Of a stretch of DNA of 42,887 nt, positions 1 through 8,148 are shown one piece after another; position 1 is the stretch's first letter; every line of letters starts with the position of its first letter. Under the pieces are notes generated by a model. The model was not told where the DNA came from. It did no database searches and worked only from the letters and a program-made list of their open reading frames with translations. The DNA comes from DATCYZ01 sp036526195 (GTDB taxonomy: Bacteria; Pseudomonadota; Gammaproteobacteria; Burkholderiales; SG8-39), in NCBI GenBank assembly GCA_036526195.1, contig DATCYZ010000096.1, positions 1 through 42,887 on the forward strand, in the 5' to 3' direction. The translations under genes and the position numbers were made by a program.

Positions 1-806
1 TGCGGGCCGGTGACATTCAGCGCGCGCATCGGCGCGGTGCAGTGGGCGAGCAGGCGCAGCGCCTGCTCGTTGGCGTCGCCCTGCCAGATGACGTTGACGT
101 GGCCCATGGTGACATCCAGCGCCCGGCCGGCGAGCACCGCCGCGCCGACGTCGTGCAGCACGCCGTAGCGCATGTCGATGGCGTAGGACAGGCGCACCAG
201 CCGCCCCGGCGTGCCCCACTTCTGCGAGCCGTAGAGGAACATCTGCTCGCGTCCGACGCAGGAGTTGGCATAGTCGCCGGCGGGCGGCTCGGTGGGCGTG
301 GCTTCGCTCGCGCCCGGGCCTTCGACGTCGACGTAGGGGTACACGCAGGCCGTCGAGAACGCGACGATGCGCGAGGCGCGAAACGCCTCGGCGACCATCA
401 GCGGCACGCCGGTGTTCATCGCCCAGGTGAGCGCGGTGTTGCCGGCGGCGCCGAACTTGTGCCCGGCCATGAAGACCACGTTCGGCGCGCGCGGCAGGCG
501 CTCGAGCTGTTCGCGCTCGAGCAGGTCGCAGGCGAGGCATTCGATGCCCTGGCCTTCGAGTTTCTCCCGCAGGCCGGGCTCCGAGAAGCGCGCCACGCCG
601 ATCACGCGCCGCTCCGGCGCGGCGCGCTTCGCCATGCGCGCGAGGGTCGGGCCCATCTTGCCGCCGACCCCGAGGATCAGGAGGTCGCCGGGCGCGCGCG
701 CGAGGTCGTCCGCCAGCGCCGCGCCGGGCCGGGTCATGAAGTCCTCGAGCGCCTCGACCTCCGCGAAGCGATCGGGCAGGACAGGAGCAGTCTGTTCCGG
801 TGTCAT
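1..806 (-). CDS. NAD-dependent epimerase/dehydratase-like oxidoreductase (partial, C-terminus off the left edge)
   Basis: My translation from the ATG at 806 runs open to the window edge, about 268 codons. It has a Gly-rich nucleotide-binding segment near residues 44-51 (LGVGGKMG), an FSTACVYPY stretch, and a YGSQK match to the YxxxK catalytic motif of extended SDRs. This suggests an NAD(P)-dependent sugar-nucleotide epimerase/dehydratase-like enzyme, but the substrate cannot be read. It starts 13 bases beyond the ABC ATPase stop on the same strand, so it is probably the last or next gene of the dioxygenase/ABC operon. The C-terminus lies outside the window. Family assignment is fairly safe; the role is inferred only from context. 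Confidence 0.8.
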   Translation of the reverse strand, partial: MTPEQTAPVLPDRFAEVEALEDFMTRPGAALADDLARAPGDLLILGVGGKMGPTLARMAKRAAPERRVIGVARFSEPGLREKLEGQGIECLACDLLEREQLERLPRAPNVVFMAGHKFGAAGNTALTWAMNTGVPLMVAEAFRASRIVAFSTACVYPYVDVEGPGASEATPTEPPAGDYANSCVGREQMFLYGSQKWGTPGRLVRLSYAIDMRYGVLHDVGAAVLAGRALDVTMGHVNVIWQGDANEQALRLLAHCTAPMRALNVTGP

Positions 807-819
807 TGCAGCCAGCGTA

Positions 820-1584
820 CTACTCCATGCCGAGCAGGCGGTAGATGCGGCGCGTGTACTCGCCGAAGGCTTCGTGGGTCTTCATGTCGAGGGTGCGGGG
901 ATGCGGCAGCCGGATCTCGAAGTTGTCCGCCATGCGCGCCGGACCCGATGTCAGCACGACCACCCGGTTGCCGAGGAACACGGCCTCGGAGATGCCGTGG
1001 GTGACGAAGAGAATCGTCTTCTTCGACTCCTTCCAGATGCGCAGCAACTCGAGGTTCATCTTCTCGCGCGTGAGCGCATCCAGCGCGCCGAAGGGCTCGT
1101 CCATCAGCACCAGCTTCGGGTCGTGCACCAGCGCCCGCGCGATGGCCGCGCGCTGCTGCATGCCACCGGAAAGCTCGTAGGGGTACTTGTCCTCGAACCC
1201 GGCAAGGCCCACCAGGGCGAGCAGGTCCTTCGCCCGCGCCCGCGATTCGGCCGCCGGCAGCCCGAGGATCTCGGCCGGCAGCAGGACGTTCTCCAGGATC
1301 CGGCGCCACTTCAGCAGCAGCGGCGCCTGGAACACCATGCCGACGTCGCGCGCCGGGTCGAAGGCGTGGGTGGCCGAGCCGATGCGCACCTCGCCCGCGT
1401 CGTGCGGGTGCAGCCCGGCGAGGATCTTCAGCAGGGTCGACTTGCCGCAGCCCGAGGGCCCGACCAGCGTCACCAGCTCGCCCGGCATGACGTCGAAGCT
1501 CGCGTCCGAGATCGCGAGGAATTCCTCGCTGCCCTTGCGGTAGACCTTGCGCACGCCGGACAGGTGGACATAGGGCTCGCTCAT
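820..1584 (-). CDS. ABC transporter ATP-binding protein (nitrate/sulfonate/taurine type)
   Basis: A 254-residue ATPase of the SsuB/TauB group that powers import through the neighbouring permease. All motifs are intact: Walker A GPSGCGKST, Q-loop VFQAP, signature LSGGMQQR, Walker B LVLMDEPFGALD and the switch His in THGISEA. The ATG at 1584 overlaps the permease stop by four bases (ATGA), which decides the start and implies translational coupling. A longer open frame upstream is only the shadow of the permease gene. The ligand cannot be told from the ATPase. The NMT1/THI5-like binding protein diverging at 3305 is the likely partner. Confidence 0.96.
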   Translation of the reverse strand: MSEPYVHLSGVRKVYRKGSEEFLAISDASFDVMPGELVTLVGPSGCGKSTLLKILAGLHPHDAGEVRIGSATHAFDPARDVGMVFQAPLLLKWRRILENVLLPAEILGLPAAESRARAKDLLALVGLAGFEDKYPYELSGGMQQRAAIARALVHDPKLVLMDEPFGALDALTREKMNLELLRIWKESKKTILFVTHGISEAVFLGNRVVVLTSGPARMADNFEIRLPHPRTLDMKTHEAFGEYTRRIYRLLGME

Positions 1585-2351
1585 CCGGCGATCCTCGCGT
1601 CCTTCACCACCAGCCAGCGCTCGAGCCCCAGCACCAGGCCGTACAGCGCGACGCCGATCAGGGTGATCAGCAGCACCGCCATGAACATCGCGGGCGTGTC
1701 CAGGGTCACCTGCACCTGCAGCATGAGGTAGCCCAGGCCCTTGTCGGAACCGAGGAACTCGCCGACCACCGCGCCGGCGACGGCGAGGACCGCGCCCACC
1801 TTCATGCCGGAAAAGATGTACGGCAGCGCGCCGGGCAGCTGGATCTTGGTGAACACCTGCCAGCGCGAGCCGCGCAGCGCGCGCACCAGGTCGAGCAGGT
1901 CCGGATCGATTTCGCGCAGGCCGCGCGCCGTGGTGAGCAGGATCGGGAAGACGCAGATCGAGAACGCCATGATGGTGTTCGGGAAGACGCCGTACTTGAA
2001 CCAGACGATGAACAGGGGCCCCAGCGCCACCTTCGGGATCATGTTGAGCGAGACCAGCAGCGGCATGAACACCGCCTCGAGGATGCGCGACCAGGTGAAC
2101 AGCAGGGCGAGTGCCACGCCGACGAACAGGGCGAGGAAATAGCCGCCGAAGATCTCGCTCGCGGTGACGCCGATGTTGAACCACCAGTTGTAGTTCGACT
2201 CGAAGAGCGACCGGAAGGTGTCCAGCGGCGAGGGCATGACGAAGCGCGGCACGTCGCCGATCTTCACGAACAGGTACCAGGCGGCAACCAGCCCGACGTG
2301 CGCCAGGATGGCGAGCACGATGCGCGAACGCGCCTCGTCGGTGCGATTCAT
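1581..2351 (-). CDS. ABC transporter permease (nitrate/sulfonate/taurine type)
   Basis: A 256-residue inner-membrane permease of the binding-protein-dependent transport family (SsuC/TauC/ThiX-like). Hydrophobic segments run through the whole chain, the first near residues 11-30. The cytoplasmic EAA loop that docks on the ATPase is seen as ALRGSRWQVFTKIQLPGALP. The ATG at 2351 is preceded by a strong GAGGAGG ribosome site 4-5 bases away, and the stop overlaps the ATPase start. It lies 10 bases after the dioxygenase stop, so dioxygenase, permease and ATPase form one transcription unit. Confidence 0.95.
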   Translation of the reverse strand: MNRTDEARSRIVLAILAHVGLVAAWYLFVKIGDVPRFVMPSPLDTFRSLFESNYNWWFNIGVTASEIFGGYFLALFVGVALALLFTWSRILEAVFMPLLVSLNMIPKVALGPLFIVWFKYGVFPNTIMAFSICVFPILLTTARGLREIDPDLLDLVRALRGSRWQVFTKIQLPGALPYIFSGMKVGAVLAVAGAVVGEFLGSDKGLGYLMLQVQVTLDTPAMFMAVLLITLIGVALYGLVLGLERWLVVKDARIAG

Positions 2352-2361
2352 GGGGACCTCC

Positions 2362-3105
2362 TCAACTGACCCGCATCACGATCGAATGGTCGTACTCGAG
2401 CGCCGGGGCGACAAAGCGGTTGTCATTGCGCACGTAGTGAAGCGCGCAGGCACGCCGCCAGCGCGTCGAGAGGTTCGGTCCCGACTGGTGGAAGGTCGTG
2501 CCATGGTGAAAGGATACCCCGCCGCGCGGCACCGGCGCCGGCGTCATGGGGTGGCGGCGCGCGATGTCGGCCGGCACGTGCAACTCGAACGGCTGGCCCG
2601 GCGGCGCGATGTGCGGATGCACCGGCCCGCGCTGCGTGCCCTCGCCGAAGTACAGGCAGCCGTTCTCGGGGGTCGCGTCGTCGAGCGCGATCCAGGCGGT
2701 GACCAGCCCGTCGGGGTCGCGCGGACCGAAGTAGAAGTTGTCCTGGTGCACGGTCTTCGGCCCACCGCCGCCCGGCGGCTTGAAGAAGATCTGGCTGAAG
2801 TAGACCGACACCCCGGACCCGATGAGCGCCTCGACCAGGCCGACCAGCCGCGCGTCGCGCGCGAGCGATGCGACCGCGTCGCGGTGCCGGTGGGGATTGT
2901 CGAGTTTGCGCAGCACCGTCGCCGCCTTGACCCCGCCGTCCACGTACCAGGCGCGCCGGTCCGGGGGCAGGTCGGCGAGGAAGGCCTCGCCCCAGCGCTC
3001 GATATCCTCGATCACGGTTTCCATGAGCGCCCCCGGGAACACGCCCGCCACCGTGAGATGGCCGGACCGCCGGTATGCGGCGCGCTGCGCGTCGTCAAGG
3101 GTCAT
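2362..3105 (-). CDS. Phytanoyl-CoA dioxygenase (PhyH) family Fe(II)/2-oxoglutarate enzyme
   Basis: A 247-residue member of the PhyH dioxygenase family, which hydroxylates an organic substrate using Fe(II), O2 and 2-oxoglutarate. The HxD half of the iron triad is in TVHQDNFYFG. The distal His is in HHGTTFHQSGPN and is followed by the Arg-rich STRWRRA segment expected to bind 2-oxoglutarate. I chose the ATG at 3105, beginning MTLDDAQRAAYRRSGHL, which fits the family N-terminus and has GGAG nine bases upstream. A GTG at 3156 would add 17 residues but lies inside an inverted repeat. As first gene of an ABC import operon it probably modifies the imported compound. The substrate is unknown; ectoine or phytanoyl-type activity is not implied. 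Confidence 0.88.
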   Translation of the reverse strand: MTLDDAQRAAYRRSGHLTVAGVFPGALMETVIEDIERWGEAFLADLPPDRRAWYVDGGVKAATVLRKLDNPHRHRDAVASLARDARLVGLVEALIGSGVSVYFSQIFFKPPGGGGPKTVHQDNFYFGPRDPDGLVTAWIALDDATPENGCLYFGEGTQRGPVHPHIAPPGQPFELHVPADIARRHPMTPAPVPRGGVSFHHGTTFHQSGPNLSTRWRRACALHYVRNDNRFVAPALEYDHSIVMRVS

Positions 3106-3137
3106 GCGCACACTCCACGCTCCGGCGTTTTCCGTTA

Positions 3138-3153
3138 TTAACCGTGCGGTTAC
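3138..3153. promoter_or_regulatory. Inverted repeat TTAACC-N4-GGTTAC, candidate operator O1
   Basis: TAACC and GGTTA face each other across GTGC, and the palindrome extends to TAACCG-TG-CGGTTA. It lies 33 bases upstream of the dioxygenase start, in the divergent promoter region with the binding-protein gene. A second site of the same form is centred 64 bases away at 3202-3217. Paired palindromes here are typical of a dimeric repressor such as TetR, GntR or LacI; no regulator gene is in the window. Confidence 0.55.
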
Positions 3154-3201
3154 CATAGCCTGCGCCTTGATCTCGGGTCAAGCAGGCAGCGGCCCGCGGA
3201 T

Positions 3202-3217
3202 TAACCAGCCGGTTACA
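3202..3217. promoter_or_regulatory. Inverted repeat TTAACC-N4-GGTTAC, candidate operator O2
   Basis: TAACC-AGCC-GGTTA has the same arms and spacing as the site at 3138-3153, and the same flanking T and C. It stands 87 bases upstream of the binding-protein ATG. Conservation of arms with a different core supports a shared protein-binding site rather than a DNA duplication. Confidence 0.55.
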
Positions 3218-3304
3218 TGCTTGGCGGTCCGGGACCGGCCCCGGCGTTGACACCGGCGCCGGCACGTCGATACCATTCGCGCCACACCGGGAAGGAGACC
3301 CCTC

Positions 3305-4285
3305 ATGCGCCCCCTGATCATCGCGGCCTTCGCCGCCCTCGTCGCAACCCCCGCAGCGGCCCAGCAGAAAGTCGATTTCATCCTCAACTGGGTGCCGGGC
3401 GGCGATCATGCGCCCTACTACTACGCCAAGAAGATGGGCTGGTACGCGAAAGACGGCATCGACCTGAACCTCGAGCCCGGCAAGGGCTCGGCGCTTGCGA
3501 CGCAGAAGGTCGGTGCCGGCGCGAACCCGATCGGGCTGGCGGACATGGGCGGCGTACTGGTCGCCAAGGGCAAGGGCGCGGATACCGTCGCGGTCTACAA
3601 CGTTTACGCGAATTCGCCCCAGGGCCTGTACTGGCTGAAGAGTTCCGGCATCAAGGGCATCAAGGATTTCCCGGGCAAGAAAATCGGCAACCCGGCGGCG
3701 GACGGCGCGCGCACCATGTGGCCGGCGCTGGCCAAGGCGAACGGCATCGACCCGAAATCGGTGACCTGGGTGAACATCGACGCGAATGCCAAGTTGGCGG
3801 CGCTGAAATCGAAGTCGATCGACATCACCACCTCGTTCTACAACATCCACCACATCTTCCAGCGCGAACTGGGCGACGACATGGGCTTCCTCGCATGGCG
3901 GGACATCGGCCTGAATCCCTACGGCAACTCGGTGATCGTCAATCCGGCCTTCCTGAAAGCCAACGGACCGCTGGTGTCGAAGTTCGTCAAGGTGACGCAG
4001 CGCGCCTTCGCCGCCTGCGTCAAGGATCCCAAGCCCTGCGTGCAGGCGCTCGTCGATGCCAACAGCGCGCTCAAGTTCGACAACGAACTGACGAACTGGG
4101 GCCTGGTGGAAGTCCTGATGAGCGACAAGGTGTCACGTGAGGTGGCGCTTGGCTGGCACGATCCCAAGCGCATGGCGGAGGACTATGCGCTGGTGAAGGA
4201 CTATGTCGGCATCGACAAGCCCTACGACGTCAAGACCGCGTACACGAACGAGTTTCTCGACACCTCGATCAGGATGACGAAGTAG
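3305..4285 (+). CDS. ABC transporter substrate-binding protein, NMT1/THI5-like
   Basis: A 326-residue periplasmic binding protein. The N-terminus is a clear signal peptide (MRPLIIAAFAALVATPAAA, probable cleavage after AAA). The mature chain opens with VDFILNWVPGGDHAPYYYAK, the hallmark of the NMT1/THI5-like and ThiY group that binds pyrimidines, thiamin precursors and related compounds. The ATG is preceded by GGAAGGAGA at good spacing. It diverges from the dioxygenase-permease-ATPase genes and supplies the missing receptor of that transporter. It is followed convergently by an amidohydrolase. The ligand is unproven. Confidence 0.93.
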   Translation: MRPLIIAAFAALVATPAAAQQKVDFILNWVPGGDHAPYYYAKKMGWYAKDGIDLNLEPGKGSALATQKVGAGANPIGLADMGGVLVAKGKGADTVAVYNVYANSPQGLYWLKSSGIKGIKDFPGKKIGNPAADGARTMWPALAKANGIDPKSVTWVNIDANAKLAALKSKSIDITTSFYNIHHIFQRELGDDMGFLAWRDIGLNPYGNSVIVNPAFLKANGPLVSKFVKVTQRAFAACVKDPKPCVQALVDANSALKFDNELTNWGLVEVLMSDKVSREVALGWHDPKRMAEDYALVKDYVGIDKPYDVKTAYTNEFLDTSIRMTK

Positions 4286-4337
4286 GGCGAGGGCACCCCG
4301 GAGGCGCGCCGGCGTTCCAGCGCGTCCGCGCCCACGC

Positions 4338-5288
4338 TCAGGGCGCGATGCGATAGACCTCGCGCGCCGTTTCGCCGAACAGCCGTGCCCGCGTGTCCGG
4401 CGGGAGGTCGGCGACGATGGCGCGAAATCCCTCCCAGATCGTGGCGAAGCGGGCGACGAGACCGTCCACCGGGAAGTTGCTCGCGAACATGCAGCGCCCG
4501 GCGCCGAAGAGGGCCAGGGTCTCGCGCACGATCGGCGCATTGTCCTCGACCCGCCAGGGGCGGCCGGGAAGACCGAGGCCGGAGATCTTGACCATCGCAT
4601 TCGGGCAGTCGGCGAGCGCGCGCATGCCGCGACGCCAGCCGGCGAGACCGGCCGCACTGCGATCGGCCGGCAAGCCCGTATGGTTGAGCACCAACCGGGT
4701 GCGCGGATGGGCGCTGGCGAGTTCGGCCGCCTCTTCCAGATGCCACCAGGGTGCCTGCAGTTCGAAATGCAGGCCGTGTTCTTTCAGCAGCGCGTAGCCG
4801 GCGCGCCAGCGCGGATCCCCCATCGAGCCCGGCGCACCGTGCAGCATTGCTTGCGGCGAAGCCGCCGCGCGCGGCTTGTGGCGCACCCCGCGCACCAGTG
4901 CAAAGCCCGCCTGCGCGGCGAGCACGGCGGCGACGTCGTCACGATCCAGCCATGCCTGCGCCACCATCGCATTTGGCACGCCCGCCTGCGCGGACAGTTC
5001 GTGTACCCAGCGAGTTTCCCCCAGCGGATCGCCCGGGTCCCACTCGGCCTCGACGTAGACCGTCGCGTGCACGCCCTGTCCCAGTGCATCCGCGCGGTAG
5101 TCATCGGGCAGGTAATTGCGACGCAAGGCCGAGCAGTCGCCGTAACGGAACGCGGCCGGCGGCGAATCCTGCAGCCAGGGATGGCGGTTGCGCGTCAGGT
5201 CCCAGAAGTGCTGATGCGCATCGACACAGGACTGTCCGGTCTCGTCGGGCACTTCAATGCATTCCCACCGTGGTTGAGTGCGTCGCAT
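4338..5288 (-). CDS. Amidohydrolase-family TIM-barrel metal hydrolase (COG3618, fuconolactonase-like)
   Basis: About 316 residues, a metal-dependent hydrolase of the group containing L-fuconolactonase and 2-pyrone-4,6-dicarboxylate lactonase. The metal motif DAHQHFWDL lies near the N-terminus, and LVLNHTGLP and CMFASNFPVDG follow, the latter a family signature. The start is uncertain. I give the ATG at 5288. A GTG at 5252, just before the DxH motif with GGTGGGA upstream, would fit the family better. An ATG at 5315 is also possible. It lies back-to-back with the TRAP operon and tail-to-tail with the binding protein. A lactonase role for sugar acids would fit the locus at 26-32 kb, but that is inference. 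Confidence 0.88.
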   Translation of the reverse strand: MRRTQPRWECIEVPDETGQSCVDAHQHFWDLTRNRHPWLQDSPPAAFRYGDCSALRRNYLPDDYRADALGQGVHATVYVEAEWDPGDPLGETRWVHELSAQAGVPNAMVAQAWLDRDDVAAVLAAQAGFALVRGVRHKPRAAASPQAMLHGAPGSMGDPRWRAGYALLKEHGLHFELQAPWWHLEEAAELASAHPRTRLVLNHTGLPADRSAAGLAGWRRGMRALADCPNAMVKISGLGLPGRPWRVEDNAPIVRETLALFGAGRCMFASNFPVDGLVARFATIWEGFRAIVADLPPDTRARLFGETAREVYRIAP

Positions 5289-5377
5289 GATAGGACATCG
5301 CGACGTCAGGACCATCGTCGCGCGCGCCGGAAGATCCGCGCTGCGGCGCAACAAGCTGGGGCATTTGGAGTTCACCG

Positions 5378-5387
5378 GTTGGTCAAC
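5378..5387. promoter_or_regulatory. Short palindrome GTTG-GT-CAAC, possible GntR-type operator
   Basis: GTTGGTCAAC lies in the divergent gap between the amidohydrolase and the TRAP operon, 25 bases upstream of the TAGACT -10-like box at 5412. TTGGTC half-sites are typical of FadR/GntR regulators, which often control TRAP operons. The site is short and seen once, so the call is weak. Confidence 0.25.
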
Positions 5388-5411
5388 TATGATTCCGTGT
5401 CCGCAGCCTGT

Positions 5412-5417
5412 TAGACT
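5412..5417 (+). promoter_or_regulatory. -10-like box TAGACT for the TRAP operon
   Basis: TTAGACTTCCGC here resembles boxes before nudC (18797), the SDR operon (27885) and argA (34814). No convincing -35 is seen. It lies 82 bases before the TRAP binding-protein start. Confidence 0.35.
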
Positions 5418-5499
5418 TCCGCAGACGCGCTCGGGAGGCGCGGACCGGCCACCCGCCCTGACGCGGACGGCCCTGACTACAAAACCGGAGGAGTGACCC

Positions 5500-6576
5500 A
5501 TGATGATCAGGAAATCCGCGACACTTACGGCGGCTGCATTGGCCGTGACGGCAGTCTTCGCAGTCAATAGCGCGCAGGCGCAGCAGCCCAAGGTGAACTG
5601 GAAACTGCAAAGCGCGTTTGGCAGTTCGCTCACGCACCTGGGCACTGCGGGGGTTCGCCTGACCAAGGACGTCGAGGAAATGACCGATGGCAACTTCGTC
5701 ATCAAGTTCCATGAGCCCGGCGCGCTGGTCCCGACGCTGGAGTGCTTCGACGCCGCGTCCAAGGGCTCGGTGGACGCCTGCTGGTCGCCGGCGGGCAACT
5801 ATGCCGGCAAGTATGCGGCGCTGTCGTTCTTCACCGCGGTACCCTTCGGGCCCGGTTTCGGCGAGTTCATGGCCTGGAAGAAGTTCGGCAACGGCGACAA
5901 GCTGCGCGACGAGATCTACGCCAAGCATGGCCTGGTCGCCTTTGACGCCCTCGCGATCGGCCCGGAAACCTCCGGCTGGTTCCGCCGCGAGATCAAATCG
6001 ATGGAGCAGATCAAGGGTCTCAAGATGCGCTTCTTCGGGCTCGGCGCCAAGGTGATGCAGAAGCTCGGGGTCTCGACCCAGATGCTGTCCGCGGCGGACA
6101 TCTTCCCGGCGCTGGAGCGCGGCGTGATCGACGCCACCGAGTTCTCGATGCCCGCCATGGACATCAAGCTGGGCTTTCACCAGGTGGCGAAGTTCAACTA
6201 CTTCCCCGGCTGGCACCAGCAGACCTCGGTCACCGAGCTCATGATCAACAAGAAGGTCTTCGACGCGCTGCCCAAGAGCTACAAGAAAGTCATCGAAGTC
6301 GCGGCGGGCCACCAGCTCGGGTACACCTTCGCCGAGACCGAGGCGACGCAGTTCGGCGTGATGGCCGAGATGCGCGACAAGCACAAGGTGCAGGTCAAGC
6401 GCTGGACCGACAGCCAGCTCGCCGTGTTCGAGAAGGCGTGGTTCGACGTGATCAAGGAGGAGTCGGCCGCGGACCCGCTGTTCAAGCGGATCGCGGACGA
6501 CTACCTGGAGTTCCGCAAGAACTACGCGATCTGGGGTGATTCGCAGTTCCTGAAGCCGACGTACCAGAAGAAGTAG
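5500..6576 (+). CDS. TRAP transporter substrate-binding protein (DctP family, TakP-like)
   Basis: A 358-residue periplasmic receptor of a tripartite ATP-independent transporter. It has a signal peptide ending NSAQAQQ (cleavage near residue 27). The core includes GLKMRFFGLGAKVMQKLGV, carrying the Arg that binds the ligand carboxylate in this family, then ERGVIDATEFSMPAMD and NYFPGWHQ. The last two stretches resemble TakP, a 2-oxo acid binding protein. The start could be either of the first two Met codons; GGAGGAG lies 7 bases upstream. It heads the TRAP operon. The ligand is probably an organic acid, with identity unproven. Confidence 0.93.
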   Translation: MMIRKSATLTAAALAVTAVFAVNSAQAQQPKVNWKLQSAFGSSLTHLGTAGVRLTKDVEEMTDGNFVIKFHEPGALVPTLECFDAASKGSVDACWSPAGNYAGKYAALSFFTAVPFGPGFGEFMAWKKFGNGDKLRDEIYAKHGLVAFDALAIGPETSGWFRREIKSMEQIKGLKMRFFGLGAKVMQKLGVSTQMLSAADIFPALERGVIDATEFSMPAMDIKLGFHQVAKFNYFPGWHQQTSVTELMINKKVFDALPKSYKKVIEVAAGHQLGYTFAETEATQFGVMAEMRDKHKVQVKRWTDSQLAVFEKAWFDVIKEESAADPLFKRIADDYLEFRKNYAIWGDSQFLKPTYQKK

Positions 6577-6649
6577 TCGACGACGTTTCGGCGCCAGCGC
6601 CCGTGCCCAGGCACGGCGCCGGCGCCGAGCTTGTTTTGGGGAAGGTCTG

Positions 6650-8146
6650 ATGGAACACCTGCTCAGGTTCGGCAGCCGGCTCGGCAATCGCTACGTCGTG
6701 GCGATCGTGCTCATCGCGCTGCTTGGCTTCGCCTACGCCTACGTGACCGGGCTGCAGCCCGCCGCGCAGGGCGAATTGCTCGTCAAGGCACGCGAACTGC
6801 TGCCGATGTTCATGTTCGCAACGCTCGGGATCCTGCTGTTCTCGGGTTACCCGGTGGCGTTCATCCTCGGCGGCCTGGCGCTGGTCTTCGGCCTGCTCGG
6901 CTTCCTGCTCGGCTCGTTCAAGCTGGTGCATTTCTTCAATTTCGTGCCGCGCATCTGGGGCCAGGCGGCCGAGAACCTGGTGCTGGTGGCGATTCCCACG
7001 TTCATCTTCATGGGCGTGATGATGGAGCGCAGCGGCATCGCCCAGGACCTGCTCTACTGCGTGCAGCTGATCCTCAAGCGCGTGCCGGGGGCACTCGCAC
7101 TCGGCGTCACCATCATGGGCACGATCCTCGCGGCGATGACCGGCATCATCGGCGCCTCGGTCACAATGATGACCGCGCTCGCCCTGCCCACCATGATGAA
7201 GCAGGGCTACAGCCACGCGCTGTCCTGCGGCACCATCGCGGCGGCGGGCACGCTGGGCATCCTGATTCCTCCCAGCATCATGCTGATCGTCATGGCCGAC
7301 CTGCTCACGGTCTCTGTCGGCAACCTGTTTTCGGCGGCGATCATCCCGGGTCTCTCCCTGGCGGCGATGTACCTGTTTTTCATCTTCCTGGTCGCAAAGC
7401 TCAAGCCCTCTGTCGCCCCGCCCCTGCCGCCCGACCTGCTGACGGTGCCCAAGGGCACGCTGGGCCCCCTGCTGTTCCGCGCCTTCTTCCCGCCGGTGTT
7501 CCTCATCGGCTGCATCAAGCTGTCGATCCTGCTCGGCTGGGCGACGCCGAGCGAGGCCGGCGCGGTCGGCGCCGCGGGCGCGATCGTGCTCGCCGGGCTA
7601 TGGGGCCGGCTCAGCTGGAAGACCATGAACACGGTCTGCCAGAGCGCGGCGCGCACCATCTCGATGGTGTTCTTCATCATCATCAGCGCCACCTGCTTCG
7701 CCTTCGTCTACCGCCAGCTGGGCGGTGATGACGTCGTCGAGCACTGGATCAAGTCTTCCGGCCTGGGCAGCTGGGGCTTCGTGTTCCTGGTGATGGCGAT
7801 CGTGTTCATCCTCGGCTTCTTCCTCGACTGGATCGAGATCACCCTCATCGTGCTGCCGGTGTTCGCGCCGCTGGTCAAGACGCTCGACTTCGGCACCCAC
7901 GTGCCGCAGGCCGACGTCGTCTACTGGTTCCTGATCCTGCTCGCGATCAACCTGCAGACCTCGTTCCTCACGCCGCCGTTCGGCTTCGCGCTGTTCTATC
8001 TGAAGGGCATCGCGCCGAAGGAAGTCAGGATCCAGAGCATCTACACCGGCATCATTCCCTTCGTCATCATCCAGCTGATCGGGCTGGCGCTCGTGATGGC
8101 GTATCCGCAGATTGCGCTATGGCTCATGCACGTGAGTTACAACTGA
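6650..8146 (+). CDS. TRAP transporter large permease (DctM)
   Basis: A 498-residue, strongly hydrophobic protein with roughly twelve or more membrane segments, the large subunit that carries out ion-coupled import. It shows MTGIIGASVTMMTALALPTM and AAAGTLGILIPPSIMLI, family hallmarks for the substrate and sodium path. It starts at an ATG with GGGGAAGG upstream, 73 bases after the binding protein. The gene precedes the small subunit, whereas the usual order is DctP-DctQ-DctM. Its stop is 2 bases from the small-subunit ATG. Confidence 0.95.
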   Translation: MEHLLRFGSRLGNRYVVAIVLIALLGFAYAYVTGLQPAAQGELLVKARELLPMFMFATLGILLFSGYPVAFILGGLALVFGLLGFLLGSFKLVHFFNFVPRIWGQAAENLVLVAIPTFIFMGVMMERSGIAQDLLYCVQLILKRVPGALALGVTIMGTILAAMTGIIGASVTMMTALALPTMMKQGYSHALSCGTIAAAGTLGILIPPSIMLIVMADLLTVSVGNLFSAAIIPGLSLAAMYLFFIFLVAKLKPSVAPPLPPDLLTVPKGTLGPLLFRAFFPPVFLIGCIKLSILLGWATPSEAGAVGAAGAIVLAGLWGRLSWKTMNTVCQSAARTISMVFFIIISATCFAFVYRQLGGDDVVEHWIKSSGLGSWGFVFLVMAIVFILGFFLDWIEITLIVLPVFAPLVKTLDFGTHVPQADVVYWFLILLAINLQTSFLTPPFGFALFYLKGIAPKEVRIQSIYTGIIPFVIIQLIGLALVMAYPQIALWLMHVSYN

Positions 8147-8148
8147 CC

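Noticed and set aside
820..2184. A 454-codon ATPase fused to an upstream extension
   Set aside because: The extension is the permease gene read in another frame. The ATGA overlap at 1581-1584 marks the real ATPase start.
4338..5798. A 486-codon amidohydrolase with a long N-terminal extension
   Set aside because: The extension runs antisense through the TRAP binding-protein start. The family begins just before the DxH motif.
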